The translations under genes and the position numbers were made by a program. The notes under the pieces are model-generated. The model did not search any database. It was not told the DNA's origin and saw only the letters and a list, made by a program, of their open reading frames with translations. From Mytilus edulis (lineage: Eukaryota > Mollusca > Bivalvia > Mytilida > Mytilidae), in the NCBI RefSeq assembly GCF_963676685.1, contig NC_092349.1, positions 54,325,232 through 54,389,231 on the forward strand: 64,000 nucleotides of DNA, written 5' to 3'. Shown one piece after another: positions 21,301-33,579 of this stretch (position 1 is the stretch's first letter; every line of letters starts with the position of its first letter).

Positions 21301-24300
21301 AAAAGTTAAATACACGAGGAGTACAAAATGCCAAAATTCTTTTCTTATAAACTACATATTTGGGTCTTTAAGGAATACATTTTTTCAACACATTACAAAA
21401 CGGTAGCCATTTTGTCCAAACGTCGAAAAACGTCGAAAAATCCGAAAAACGCTAATTTCCGACGTTACATGTCCTAAAGTTTCAATTAAATGTTCATGAT
21501 ATAATTAAGACAAATCGTTTGGTGAAATTTGGAAAAAGATGTTGATGGCTGCCGAAAAAAAAAAGAATAGTGCATGTTGCTACATGTATAGACTCCGACC
21601 GGGACATAGATTCGACACAGGTTAAATTTTGCAATTTTTATTGATCGTTTATAGCTTATATCGATTTATTTTAAAGAATCGTGAAAAGGGAAATTTAATC
21701 GCATTACATGAACTTCGTTCAACTTTTGCAAAGACAAATTGGAAACACCAAGACAATCCTCTAAATGTAAAATCAATGCGAATTTTAATTTATGTTGCGG
21801 AAGGACTTCGAAATAGATCTTTTAAAGTAGTCTCTTCAGTAAGGTGCATTCACCAATTATATTAAAAGACTTAATACAAGTCCACGGAATGTTTTACCTT
21901 GCAATTTGTCCTGCTATTCATGTTATAACTGAAAGTTATTCCTGTACTACATGTACTAGCGAAGCCGGAACTTTTCGTCAATATTAACTTGTGCATGAAA
22001 TTGAGGTAATTGAAAGACAAATCCAAAACAGCAACGAAAACCGTTTCATTGAATTAAAAAAACCCGGGATTATCTTAGCCGTTTTTACGGACAATTCAAG
22101 AGTAGATTACTTTATTTTAAAATGTATATCAGAAGTTAAACAATTTAAGCAAGCAACTTTAGAAGACTTGGAAAAAAATTCTCAAGCCAAGATTCACGAA
22201 ATTGAAGGGGTGTATTTCGACAAATTATGTGCCAAGAAAAATACAATTCTATTCAAAAAAAGAAAAGACAAATTAATCAAGGTTAAAAATGTTTCGATTT
22301 ACTTGCAGAGTGTCAGATATATTTGTATTGGGGTTCAATTAAGATATGGAAATTTTACAATAACAGATGATATGCACCATGAAAGTTAAACATCCTATGA
22401 TAAAAGTTTTGCACATTATTTATGGAAACCGTATACGTGTACTTCCGTGCAATTTTTCCTTCCTACATTACTTGCGACAGTAAGTACTGCATTTTTAGGT
22501 GAAATAACTTAAAAGGTAAACATTATTAAATCGATTTCCACAACTTGAAGTAATTTATGATAAAATGATATCACAAAAAGAACAGAACCAGAATCAACCA
22601 ACAACATATAAAAAAAACCGAATAAAACTTGCAAAAATTAATCAAAGTCAAAAACCCTCTTTGACGCCGCATTTTTAGTGTAACGTCGTGTTGTAGGAAC
22701 ATCGTGCACAACGTTTTAATAATAATAAAAAAATACACAGTAGAATAGTAAGATAAAATGGGAGAAGATAGAATTTATGACCTGTTTTTATATAATAAAA
22801 AGAAACAGATGGGGTAACCGATCTTGTTTTCTTTCTACCTATTAGGTAAATTCACAACACTTCTATTAAAGAAATACTTTATCCGAGTTATCTCCCCTTG
22901 TTTGACAAAGTTGAAAAAAATAATCAAACACAAATATTGTTTTTGAGAAATTACAGCCGTTGTTATGATAAAACACACAATTTCCTTTATTTACATTAAA
23001 AGTCTAATATGTAAATTATATACTAATCTCAAAATTTGCACATTTAAAAAATCTACAACAACATGTATAAATATATCTTCTATGAATACGTAATTCAAGC
23101 ATCATAAGCAGCCCTCGAAAAACAAGAGAAACCAAGCAACTTAACAGATGTTGAAAACATGGCTACATGTATGCTTTACAACAAAATTATTTCCAATTAC
23201 ACCTGTGTACATTTTTGTATTTGGCGGCTTTCTGTTCAGTGTTATGGTGTTTTTTAATTGTGTAACATCTCACAGCGGTATACTACTAAGCTTTTATTTA
23301 TTCCCCTCATTTTATTGATTTTGTATTTACATTGTATCAGATATCAAATTTATTCGTTCCGCGTATGGTCAAATGTATCAATAAGTTTTTTTATTAAGTT
23401 AAGGCACTTCAACTAATATTTTATGGTGTGTCCTCTATCTATGTTGTAATGTTATACTATTGTTTTAGATACGGGTGAAAGTTGGTAACTATTAAAACGT
23501 TTCAACCCGCTGCATTTGTTTGAACCTGTTCTTGGTCAAGAATCTGATGATCACTTTTTTGTCGTTTGTTGATCTCAATTTTTTTACATAGATTAGACCC
23601 CAGGTTTTCACGTTTTAAGAGATTTTACATTAGCCATTTTCGGGTCCCTTTATAGCTTACTGTGTGGTGTGAACCAAGGCTTTGTTGAAAGCCGTACTTC
23701 GATCTTTTATAGTTTTGAATTTTACAAATTGTTATCACATGGACGGATAAAAATTTATATCTGATTGACACTCATACCACATCTTTTTATATCTAGTCTA
23801 GAATCAGCTAATTGTCGTCGTGCGTTAATTTTTCTTTCAAATTTACGTTGATGGAAAAGTGTTTGATAAATTCCGTCGAATATCCATACCTTATTTTTAC
23901 AAGATGAAAGATTTAAAGCGTGACGAAAACTTATTTACCTAATAAATGCTGGGCTATTTATATGTATATATATATTTTTTTTACGTTAAATTGTACCATA
24001 GTTATCCTCTTCGTATTGTTGTATGTGTGTTTAAATCGTGACTTTATCGTACATGTGTCATGATTATTGTTCTATAAAAAATAAAATGTTACCTTCAATA
24101 AAAACCCACTTGCATGATATCCCCTTGCACAAAATTCAGTTCTACTCCATTTCCCCCATCATCCTCCATTTTTTACCGACAAAACTCTTGTCACAGTTCT
24201 TTGGGCAGATTTAATGGTGTGACTTTGAACCGATGAACCTTTTATGTGGGTTGATAGAACCGTTACAAAAAGGCATATACTTATGAAACATAAAATTGCC

Positions 24301-24341
24301 CTAAAATACAGAACATTATGATAAAATAGACATAGCTGCAT
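18372..24341 (-). CDS. VMO1-like secreted protein, three exons, one in-frame TGA
   Basis: Vitelline membrane outer layer 1 (VMO1) family: secreted beta-prism proteins of three internal repeats. Exons (minus): 24341-24093, 20062-19865 (66 codons) and 18602-18372 (76 codons plus TAA); both introns are phase 0. Exon 1 has a hydrophobic leader (FRAILCFISICLFVTVLS), then SVKNGG, a TGA at 24161-24159, then WGKWSRTEFCARGYHASGF. Exon 2 has KRDDSGLNAIRLKC and GPWGRWTKALNCRSGKRLVS. Exon 3 has GTGDDTSANSVRFKC, FGAWSKTCPERSAICGMQVR and GVGDDTALNDVRFYCC, the family's signature end. The order and spacing match a whole VMO1 domain. The TGA replaces the residue between NGG and WG; everything else is intact, so it is a recent pseudogene, a null allele or a base error. 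The start ATG was chosen as the first in frame before the leader; an upstream exon is possible. Confidence 0.85.
18700..18775. repeat. MITE end fragment
   Basis: 'ttaccacgaaatcctcgcaa...aaaaatccacagtgtatgg' matches one end of the MITE at 43430-43637. Intron 2 of the VMO1-like gene. Confidence 0.5.
19060..19470 (+). mobile_element. Near-full-length SINE-like repeat
   Basis: Opens with a GATT run and 'aacatccagtggcaaatatt', ends 'gccggtcggaagaagaccaa'. Contains 'gcaaagagcctggcactcta' and 'gacgtgactgcgaac'. Copies on the opposite strand at 43641-44010 (complete) and 42120-42390 (partial) define the family. It lies in intron 2 of the VMO1-like gene. The 74- and 79-residue ORFs inside are by-products of the repeat. 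Confidence 0.7.
20070..21600. other. VMO1 intron 1: AT-rich, short repeated motifs
   Basis: No exon. 'gtagccattttgtccaa' occurs at about 21203 and 21402, and 'cgtcgaaaaa' is doubled at 21422-21440. The segment 20639-20671 is an imperfect inverted repeat of 22685-22717 (shared 'tgttcctacaac'), bracketing the decayed ORF described next. Confidence 0.4.
21620..22389 (+). pseudogene. Decayed unidentified coding region
   Basis: Two open stretches, neither with a good ATG. 21629-21865 reads EKGNLIALHELRSTFAKTNW and SMRILIYVAEGLRNR. 21991-22389 (132 codons) reads IELKKPGIILAVFTDNSR, then VDYFILK, then YLQSVRYICIGVQLRYG. The second frame can be followed upstream across a single TAA just before 21991 (FYLAICPAIHVITESYSC, then CTSEAGTFRQY). 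Mixed charge and long open frames in AT-rich DNA suggest real former coding. No family is recognised; a mobile-element protein or a lineage-specific gene are both possible. It sits sense-opposed inside intron 1 of the VMO1-like gene. Confidence 0.45.
22400..23475. other. AT-rich intronic stretch, no gene seen
   Basis: Contains only the right arm (22685-22717) of the imperfect inverted repeat noted for 20639-20671. No exon, tRNA or recognised repeat otherwise. Confidence 0.4.
23480..23795 (+). repeat. Copy of the 'ctttatagctt...tgaaccaaggct' family
   Basis: Same family and orientation as 49000-49350: 'cccgctgcatttgtttgaac', 'gtcgtttgttgatctc', 'ccctttatagcttactgtg', ending '...ctcataccacatctt'. 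Lies in VMO1 intron 1. Confidence 0.65.
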
Positions 24342-24349
24342 CTGTTGCA

Positions 24350-27300
24350 ACCAAAGTTTTAAAACACATTTCTTGATTTAGCACTATAATCATAATTCAC
24401 TATAGAAATTATTGTTCATAAATGATATACCTATATGGTGTTGACAACAACAAAAAAAGTTGTTTCACGTCACATCTTAAGTATTAATAGTATTATGGCA
24501 ATGTTAAGTTACCGTAAAATATATGTTATGTTACGAGTTTGTTTTTTAATTCATCATGCTTATTTTTTTATGCGTTTTAAAACGATTGTCGCTATCTCGC
24601 TGTCTTTATATTTCAAGTGCCACCTCTAAATATTTGTGGATCATGTCGTGCTTTGGTCTGTATGTCCGTTTTATATTCCTTTCGTCCTGCATAAAGTTAC
24701 GTTTTTTTGTCAACTAATTTTACCACGAAGTTGTAGTTATATTGGTGTGACTCTAAGTACAAAATCATGCTAATTTTAGTAAATCTATTTCATTTTTTAC
24801 TTTGATTCTACGGTTTATTTATCATAACCACTTGATACACTTATACAATACATATCAACAGGTTTAGATTTTGGTCAATGAATTTAACATGAAATAAATG
24901 ATAATGTTATCTTACGTAACACAATTCAATCTAGAGTAATGCCAAAGTTAAACTTCAAACCTGATTCCCTGAAATTAACATGATAACTAAATAGTGCGGA
25001 ATAAGCATAGTGTGTATTGACACCTATTCTTGTTCTAAATGCATTTTTCTTCATAATCTACAATCGTAATTTCTATTTTGTTTTTCTATAGCGTGTGCTA
25101 ATATTTTATGTGGGAATTCGATGTTTGCTATACCACTGTTCATTCCTGCTCACTTCATGACAATATCATTATATCAATCAGAATGAATTATTTTGCAGTG
25201 TTTTATGAAATAATTTTACTTAAAGACATGTATTATTTGTGAAATATTTAATGTTTAAATGGCGAATTTTCTGTATAAAGTCAATACTAATGCAGATTTT
25301 TGAAGTCCAATCTTTTTTTTGCCTTAAATACGCAAATAAAAGTTAAAAAAACTATATCAATAGAGAACGACATGTTTACGAAATAATAGCAAAACGTTTT
25401 GATTTTTATTAATTTTTGCAAAATAATATCTGACATTTTTTTCCCTACCCAATTTGCCCCTAATATTTGTTATTATGTGGACCGGTCATTGTTATTGAAC
25501 CTTATGCAATTTGATTGGTTTAAGTTATTATTAGTTTAGCCATACACTGTTTATGCTTTGCATACATGACTACATGAATTGATTAAATCAGAAGGTGCAT
25601 GATTGTGTACACTTAAATGACCTTCAAAATGGACACTGGACGAGTCAATTTTATGTTTTATCAATGAAAGTTAAAATATGAAAGGTGCGAATTGCCATTT
25701 TTTCTATTTCCACAAAATTATCTGAATACGTAGTTGATAAATTATTTTTTAAAAGCCTATTGTGGAGAAAAAAGAGAAAGTTTACAATTTATTCCATTAA
25801 TTTAAACAAGTCATTTTTCGAAAAGAAATGCCGATGTATATTTTACGCACGGCTTCGTCAGGTAAAACTATAGTTTTTCATTTGAATTAATAATTACAAT
25901 TAATCCAGAACTAAAGTTGTCTTTAAATAAAGTCAAAATATGTTCGAAATCAAAAGTTAATACGATCGTTTAAAGGTCAATTTCGTATGCCTCACAAAAT
26001 CATGTTAGGCACTATACTATTATAGTGTTATTTGTTTGTATCGTAATGAATTGTAACTGTACCTGAATTTATTTGTCATATACCAATATACGTACCAATT
26101 ATGAACTGCTTTACACATTTTCAGTCATTCGAAATCATCGAAAACCATTCCATATGAAAACCAAGGTTACCTGACATGCTATCCGAAAAATAAGATAAAG
26201 GACATATAAAGGCATATAATATTTTTCTTCGATTTATTCATATAGTCACAACATGTTTTATAACTGCAATTATATTCTACTTATTTCTTTACAGATGAAA
26301 ATAAAAGTTAAATACATACATGCATTTATTTCATAAGAAGTGTGTTTGCGTTAAACATGAATGCGTATGTTTATTAAAAAAAAACAAATGTATTTAAATA
26401 AAATCTACCTTATTGCGATTACTTAAACAATACTTTTTGTTTTACATTTATAATTGTTTGCTTTACACTTCTACCAGGAACGCTATGAACCGAAAATTTG
26501 AAAACCTGTTATTATCAAAACCTAAAAAGTTGAGAAGCTATATTACCAAAAAAAGAACTTTCAAATTCTGCCGTTAGTTTTCTCGTTTGAAGTTTTTACA
26601 TTTGACAATGTCATTTCGAAGCCTTTTACAGCTGATTATGTTGTTTAGGCTTTATTTCTTGTTGAAGGCCGTACGGTGACATATAGTTGTTTATTTCTGT
26701 GTCATTTGGTCTCTTGTGGAGAATAGTTTCATTGGCAATCATACTGCATCTTCTTTTTTTTATATAAATAAATCTATCTAAGGTAATTTCGACTTAGGGA
26801 GTTGACAGAATAGATTTTTAATGATTTCTAAATTTATATAAACCAACAAATAAAGAAAGATTTGACATAAACCACATCAGTACTGAGATATTGGTTTACT
26901 TAGCTGAGATACCATCGGGAACTGATTGTCAACCATGCAAGAGCATTATCGATGCTGGTAAAGATAATGAAAACAACTGTATATAAATTTCGAGCAGTTT
27001 GTTGGTATTACATTTGACGGATTCAAGATGTGATTTAAAGGGCATTCACAATTAATATTTAATCGGAAAAATGTTAATTTTTGTAAAACCGTTAAATTCA
27101 TTTTCATCGGCGCTATTTTTTGTACAAACGTTCATATCCATTTTGATTTCTGTTGGTTTAAGATGTACTTCTAAGCAGAAATGAAAAAAAAAAGATATTT
27201 GCAAAGATGCGTACAGTTTGTGGTAGCTAGGTCAATACGAATTGTCAAATAACTTAGACATTCACAACTTATTATTGTTGCCAAATGCTATTTTTTTTTC

Positions 27301-28290
27301 GCCTATGCTATAATATAATGTGAAATATAGTACACTGGCATATTGTACCTAGCATTTAGCACACTTAGTGGTCACTTGTGTGATGCAGTGTTTTGGTATG
27401 TTTGGTATCAACACTGACAACATATATGCATAACCCTGCATTTATTTTATGATGCTTATTCGAATGTAAAAATCAGATTATTATGCATTTGCATTTGCAG
27501 TCCTGTTTCCTTGTAATAATTACAATTTTATGGTGCATTTAAAATGTTATGTTAATTCTCTAAAGATTTGCAAAGTCTTAAAATAACTTCCTCATTTAAA
27601 ATAAAATTACATTTGTGTTGGCACTAATACCTATGAATAAATTATTTATTATTGCCTGTAACAATGAATTACATCAAATGGAAATATTACAATTTCACAA
27701 GTGTTCATTTTATTGATAATTAAAATAATTCCACTCTTCGTTGTGTGAACAGCACCTTGATGTTCAGTGAAAACGATCAAACTTGACAAGATTATCAACA
27801 TACTCAGCGATAACCGATTAAGAAAGAAAAACCTTAGACAGTATTAAGAGAATGGATGCTTGAAAATATTTTTCTATTTGACCTATAGTTGTTAATTTCT
27901 GTGTCATTTTGGTCTCTTGTGGAGAGTTGTCTCATTGGCAATCATGCCATATCTTGTTTTGTTATATACATATAGGAAGGTAAACAAACTAGGCGTGTAG
28001 AAATTAAAAAAAATCAATGAGGTATAACCCTGTGTTAAGTTATGAAGAACAAAAGCGTTCTATCGATTTTAATTTGCAAATATGTGTTTGAACCAATGAA
28101 CTAAAACATTCATTTAAAAGTAATGACCCGTTGTTAGAATATTTTCGTTTATGTATTCGTATTATTGACACATTGCCTGATGCTATTTAAATCTGTTAAA
28201 CATTTATTAGACATTTAAACATGCTAAAGTAGTATACTCCTTTCCTGTACTCGAGTGTTATAAGACCAAGGAAAAGTTGAAAAATACAGA
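24350..28290. other. Intergenic, with two small repeat copies
   Basis: No exon recognised. 26575-26765 and 27870-27955 are copies of the 'gtctcttgtggag...cattggcaatcat' family in + orientation; the second is 5'-truncated. The remainder is AT-rich with short ORFs of no recognisable content. Confidence 0.4.
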
Positions 28291-29359
28291 CCATGTCATC
28301 CACGTTCAGAAGGAAGGATGGTGAGTATTGTTTTTATAAAAATGATTTATAGAAGATTTCTTTTCACTTAAACTAGTTTTAAAGACATCAATGTAAAGTC
28401 ACAACGTAAAGATAATTGAATTAAAATAAACTAGCAATACTACGCTGTAAAGATATGTGTACTGTTATTGCTTATAACTATCCGATTTATTTAGGGCCTT
28501 TGTCGATTGATGGCTGACTGTACATATGCAAAAGACTTCCATTTGAATCCCTCTTATTGAGATAATGGTCATATTCCTTCTCAAATTCATGTTTGTGTGT
28601 AACAGACTTCTTCTGAAAGAAACGCGAACGATGTTAACCTGTGTATCTAAATTAGACGGAGCAACCTTCCAGTATGATTACAAGGCTGATAACATATACT
28701 AATGCTGCACTTACCACTAAACCCTTGATGTGTGCAATAGTCTCTTTGGTCGCACGGGTTATTTTTGAATTTGCAAAATATGGTTGTAATACTGAATTCT
28801 TTAGTGTTAATATGCAAGTCAAGTAACCCTATATGAATTTTAACAAAGAACCATTTGTGGTCTGTTACACAGTCAAAAGTATGTCCTCTTCACACGCATT
28901 CTTTATATGAAGCATTCAAACTTTTACTGCTTTTTTACATGTAGCCGATCTTGCAAAAACAGCTTAATATAGTGAGAGTTAATTGTAATAATCCCTGTCG
29001 AATGGAATAGTTAGAGGTGTAGTAATCAACACTATATATCAATAAAGTAATTTTTGCAAATTAATAAATACCAATGCAAATTTTTCGATGGTTTTTCAAA
29101 TGACGATGAATTGATTTATAGATTCAATTGTTAAAAATACAACTCACTTTATCAAGAGTCTTTCTAAATGTGTTTGTTCTGTATTTTAAGTTTCGTATCA
29201 AAATAGACAAATTTAAATATATTCCAACTTTTTTCAAATCATTAGGACAAACTATCAATGATTCGATAATATTTATAAATAAACTGTAAACTAAAATTTA
29301 AAAAAATAAGGTTTTTTTCTAATTTAAAAATAGATTACCTAGCTGTATCTTGCAAAACT

Positions 29360-29525
29360 TTTAGGAATTGTGATCCTAAATGCTCTTCAACTTCGTACTT
29401 TATTTTGCCTATTTAACCTTTTTGGATTAAAGCGTCATTGTATGATGAGTCTTTTGTAGACAAGTGTGCGTCTGGTATAATTGCGAAATTTAATCCTGGT
29501 ATCTATGATGAGTTCGTCAAGGACA
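29360..29525 (-). repeat. Fragment of the 355-bp repeat family in intron 1
   Basis: 'taaatgctcttcaacttcgta...agcgtcattg...tcctggtat' is the diverged reverse complement of the 355-bp family core. Confidence 0.55.
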
Positions 29526-30373
29526 AATTTATTGTTCAGTCCAAAGCCACAAATAGGTTTTCATCACAGAGAGAAAATCCCGCATCCGTAAGCGTACTTT
29601 ATATAGTGATGAAATACATAAGATTATGGCAAGAAAAAGGATCATGGATCATAATAACTTATGATAAGAATTTAAGTCAGATAATTTAAAAACATGATAC
29701 AGGTTTGAATGTCTCACACATATCTACTGGATTCATCATCCATGTTATCAATCACAAGACAAAAAATCTCTGACATAATTGTAACGAATTATCTTTATTT
29801 CAGATGCAGAAAATGCTGATTCATTTTCCGGGTTACTTATAACGATGCTTGAAGTATTGGGGTGTTCAACTGAGCATATCAAATTCAATAAATATTCATA
29901 CAACAGTACAACTTCCCGTACTATGTTCACAGACTTTTAATACCTGACATAGATCATCCTATATATACGTTGGTAGTATACATGTATAACAGAAGGATTA
30001 TTGCCAGGTACATTCTATCAAGAGAAAAAGCCAGATACTTATGCAATCCTAACATTTTTCAAGGAGTGCAATGTGATTTAAAACGAAACGTTGCTGCCGA
30101 GAGCCAAAATTAAGTTATTATAACAAAACCCTGGTCAAGTAGTCAGTGCCATCAACGATTCACAATTTCCGGGTAATGTTAGACTTAAAGTTCCTGATGG
30201 AAAACCTTTCTACTTGAATACAATACTTTTTGAAGTAAAAGCAGATTTTTTTTTCCGAACACTCAATTCCGTAGGGTTGCTATAAGAAAATCAAGGGCCG
30301 ATAGTGAAGACTTATATCATGATGCATCGAATGAGTATGACTTCAATGGACCGTCAGTTACGGATTTTTTTTA

Positions 30374-30411
30374 AAGAGTTTTGAACAGCGGTATACTACT
30401 GTTGCCTTTAT
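30374..30411 (+). repeat. 38-bp terminal fragment of a longer repeat
   Basis: 'gaacagcggtatactactgt' plus flanks equals the last bases of the family at 33580-34720 and, reversed, at 53230-54340. Only the tip is present, interrupting the Mab-21 frame right after the GPS motif. Extreme 5' truncation suggests target-primed reverse transcription. Confidence 0.65.
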
Positions 30412-31484
30412 TAATCCATTTTACAAAGGTGGCACAGAGAGTCCTTCGCTAATAAGGGACAATATACCATGTTTGGCCTATCTTCATTGGCCTTCTTTAG
30501 CTAATCAATGGAAACTTCGTTTCAAGTCAAATGGGTGGCTAAATGACGAAAAAGTGAGAATGATGGTGTCCCAACAGTGCTTACTAGCCCCAGTTAAACA
30601 CCGCGACTGTGACGATAATGAAATGCAATGGCGAATATATTTTAGAGGTGATGGATTAATATTAGAACAGCTAAATATAATTCAATTATATTGCTATATT
30701 GTTTTGAAAATTATTTTGAAAGATGACTTTTAAAAAGAATTGCTTCCTGACAATTATAAAACAATATTATTATCATATTGTATAAAAAAATCTGATTTTC
30801 TGGTGCATAGAAACAACGAAAAATATCAGCTGGAGTCGGGAAAATGTTGTTGCCTGTCTTCATGTATGACTTTCAAGATTGCAAACATATTTCAAGGATA
30901 GAAACTTACCTCACTGTATTATTCCGGCAAGGAATTTATTCACTTCACAATTGACAACTGGTCTCTCTATTACATTACAAGATGATATTCAGAAGTATAT
31001 CCAAGACATATAAAATGTAATCAATTTGAGAACATTTGACTTCGTCCGCGGGTTATATCAACAAAATATCCAGTTGGAAATGTATAGGGAAGCTTCTATT
31101 ATTGTGTGTTATTGCACCCAAAAATTAGATAAACTGTTTTTCCACTATAGTCAAACAAATCTATTTTGGGTACAATACAACAGAGTAGTAACAGAAAAAA
31201 GCATAGAAACATACAACAATGTTTTAAACGGAATAAGGGCCGCTAGTGATCAGGCTGTTTTAAGAGATCTTTTTTCTTTGCTCACAAAAAGCATTATATG
31301 CGTATTGTCGTATTCGTACTTCAGACAAAAATCATGACGATAAGTATTCAAAACATGTAACAAGTTATTTGAATGTAACCCTTTTTTCTAACATTTCATT
31401 CATTAAACTACGGTCTGCTACCATTTTGCTCATGGAAAATAAATATGATAAATGTATCACTGTCTGTAAAAACCTATTAGCAGG

Positions 31485-31690
31485 AGCAGGATCGCTTACC
31501 CTTCTGGAGCACCTGAGATCACCCCTAGTTTTTTGGTGGGGTTCGTGTTGTTAATTCTTTAGTTTTCTATGTTGTGTCATGTGTGCTGTTGTTTGTTTGT
31601 CTGTTCATTTTTAGCCATGGCGTTGTCAGTTTGTTTTGGATTTGTAAGTTTGACTGTCCCTTTGGTATCTTTCGTCCCTCTTTTACATGT
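31485..31690 (-). repeat. SINE-like repeat inserted in the Mab-21 pseudogene tail
   Basis: Reverse-oriented 'gggacagtcaaactt' family member: 'ggagcacctgagatcacccc', 'ccatggcgttgtcagt', 'gactgtccctttggtatct'. It separates two TPR-like coding blocks. Confidence 0.75.
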
Positions 31691-32334
31691 TATACCAATG
31701 AAGAAAACATTTTATGATATTGTTAAATAGGTGAAGGATGTTACCAAATTGTGTATGGCAATTGATCAGCTTAAACAACTCAAACACATACGACAAATGA
31801 TGTTAGCTGATGCATTTTCCTTAGAAAATAAGCCAACTACATTTAATCTTTCTGAAAACTCCAAAGGAGCGAATATTATGAAGATCGTGGATTCTTCCAG
31901 CCAACACTTTTACGTATGGTATATGACTGCGGAAATGTGGGACGTTCCATTATGTTTTTCAATTTGAACTTCTGTCAGTGCCCATTAAGCTGAAGAAACA
32001 TTTAAGTAATGGTTGTCCGTGTCATAAATATGATCAAGTTCCTGGAATACAAATGCATCCTCTTCTAATATGTTATTTGGTACTTTTCCTAAATTTCGAC
32101 ACAAAAGAAGCATTTTCTGAGAAAAATTTAATTTTACAAAACTGAATTATGTTAAAAAGGATAATGTATCGGTTGACAATGACAACTGCGTTTTATTATA
32201 TAATATTCGTGCGTACTGCAATGGCAAAGCAGATAATAAGGAAATAGCAGCAACATATGTAGTAAAATCGTTAAAGATATTTCCGTCGCGCCAAAATGCA
32301 GCTTTCGGATATCTAAAAAAACATTATTAAACAG

Positions 32335-33480
32335 TCATTGGAATTTATAACGAATTTTTAAATAGGGTGTTCACAGCCTGTTTAAAATCAATCTTATCCA
32401 AGATATCGTCCATTGTTATGTTGTTATGCTACACTATCGTTATAATCTGGACTATGGTGAAGCATTTGTGTAGAATACTCATTTTTAAGAAAAAAATATC
32501 ATATTGATGGTAATGCCAAATATAAAAATATTCTAACCATCGACAACGGACAAGAGAAAATGCAGATAATTGAAACATTGACCTTCAGAGTTTGATGTAA
32601 TGCTACATTTCTTATAATAATCTGGTTTTAAAAGATCACGTAACTAAGGCTTGTTAATTGTTCATGTCATACCCACTATCTGCCTGTTAATAAAGACAAG
32701 TTCGAACTTAAAAATACTTTTGAAATATTTCGTAACAAGTTATGTTTTATGTTTGTTCTGAAAAATACAGAATGCCATACAGGCAAATATAACTATTTGT
32801 ATCCATCTGATGAGATAAAAAATTCAGTGAACTTGAAATTAAGGATACCACTGATACTAGAAGGACTGCTTCATACCTTGATCTTTTCCTCAATATTGAC
32901 GTAGATGGACGACTTCACACGAAAATCTATGATAAACGGGACGATTTCAACTTCCCAATTATCAATTTCCCATTTCTCAGCAGTAACATACCCTCTGCCC
33001 CTTCGTATGGTGTTTACATATCACAATTGATACGTTATTCACGTGCTTGTTCACACTATACGGACTTCATATACAGGAGTGTGCTCCTTACGCAGAAACT
33101 GCTCCAACAAAGTTATGAGGAGGACAGATTAAAATTGACACTCCGTAAATTTTATGGACACCATCACGATTTGGTGGATCCATACGATGTTTCGTTGACC
33201 AAACTAGCTAAGGACATTTTTACCACATGGTAGATTGTGTTTTGTCATAATGTCGTCTAATCTTTTAATTACCAAACGTGACTTATTCCCGATTGTGACT
33301 GTTTTGCCGAGTGTGAACTCGCATTACTATAAGACGTGGTACGGTACTTATACATCCCATATTCATGTATTTAGTTTAAATGTTTAATGTTATATTTGTA
33401 ATTCTCATCGGATTTTGTCAAATGTGTTGACGTCTTTTCTATTATATTTCTGTGTTATGGTAAAGAAAATTAATCACCGC
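32335..33480 (+). pseudogene. Reverse-transcriptase C-terminal relic and tail
   Basis: From about 32830: TASYLDLFLNIDVDGRLHTK, IYDKRDDFNFPIINFPF, APSYGVYISQLIRYSRACSH, then LRKFYGHHHDLVDPYDVS, ending at TAG 33231-33233. The segment is open from about 33027 to that stop. Upstream the RT palm is missing or scrambled. The tail (33236-33480) shares 'gcattactataagacgtggtacggtacttat' type sequence with the repeat that follows, suggesting one retroelement family. Inserted just downstream of the Mab-21 pseudogene. Confidence 0.7.
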
Positions 33481-33579
33481 CTTCATTTATCAGATTTGAT
33501 TTCGTTCAAAGTAATCAGTACGATATTTTACGTTTGAAGTTAGATTCATAACAAACCTGACATAGTTTTATAATATAGT

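Larger units (their letters stand above)
28293..32330 (+). pseudogene. Mab-21/cGAS-like receptor-type gene with TPR-like tail, decayed
   Basis: Exon 1 is 28293-28320 (MSSTFRRKD, donor GTGAGT). The second exon starts at 29804 after tttcag and runs DAENADSFSGLLITMLEVLG. Further on, in shifting frames: PGNVRLKVPDG (about 30170), NEYDFNGPSVTD (about 30330), then AYLHWPSLANQWKLRFKSNG and NEMQWRIYFRGDGLILEQLN (30476-30690), and HCIIPARNLFT (about 30912). This is the order of the Mab-21 fold: the GPS segment, the WP..A..W motif, the EWR.SF motif, and the .P..NLF segment. Bivalve Mab-21 proteins often continue into a TPR-like tail; here KLRSATILLMENKYDKCI (31390-31460) and NKEIAATYVVKSLKIFPSRQ (about 32235-32300) fit, with a stop at 32328. 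At least eight stops or frameshifts and two repeat insertions (30374-30411, 31485-31690) make it dead. No intact catalytic GS...E/D site was found. Confidence 0.78.
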
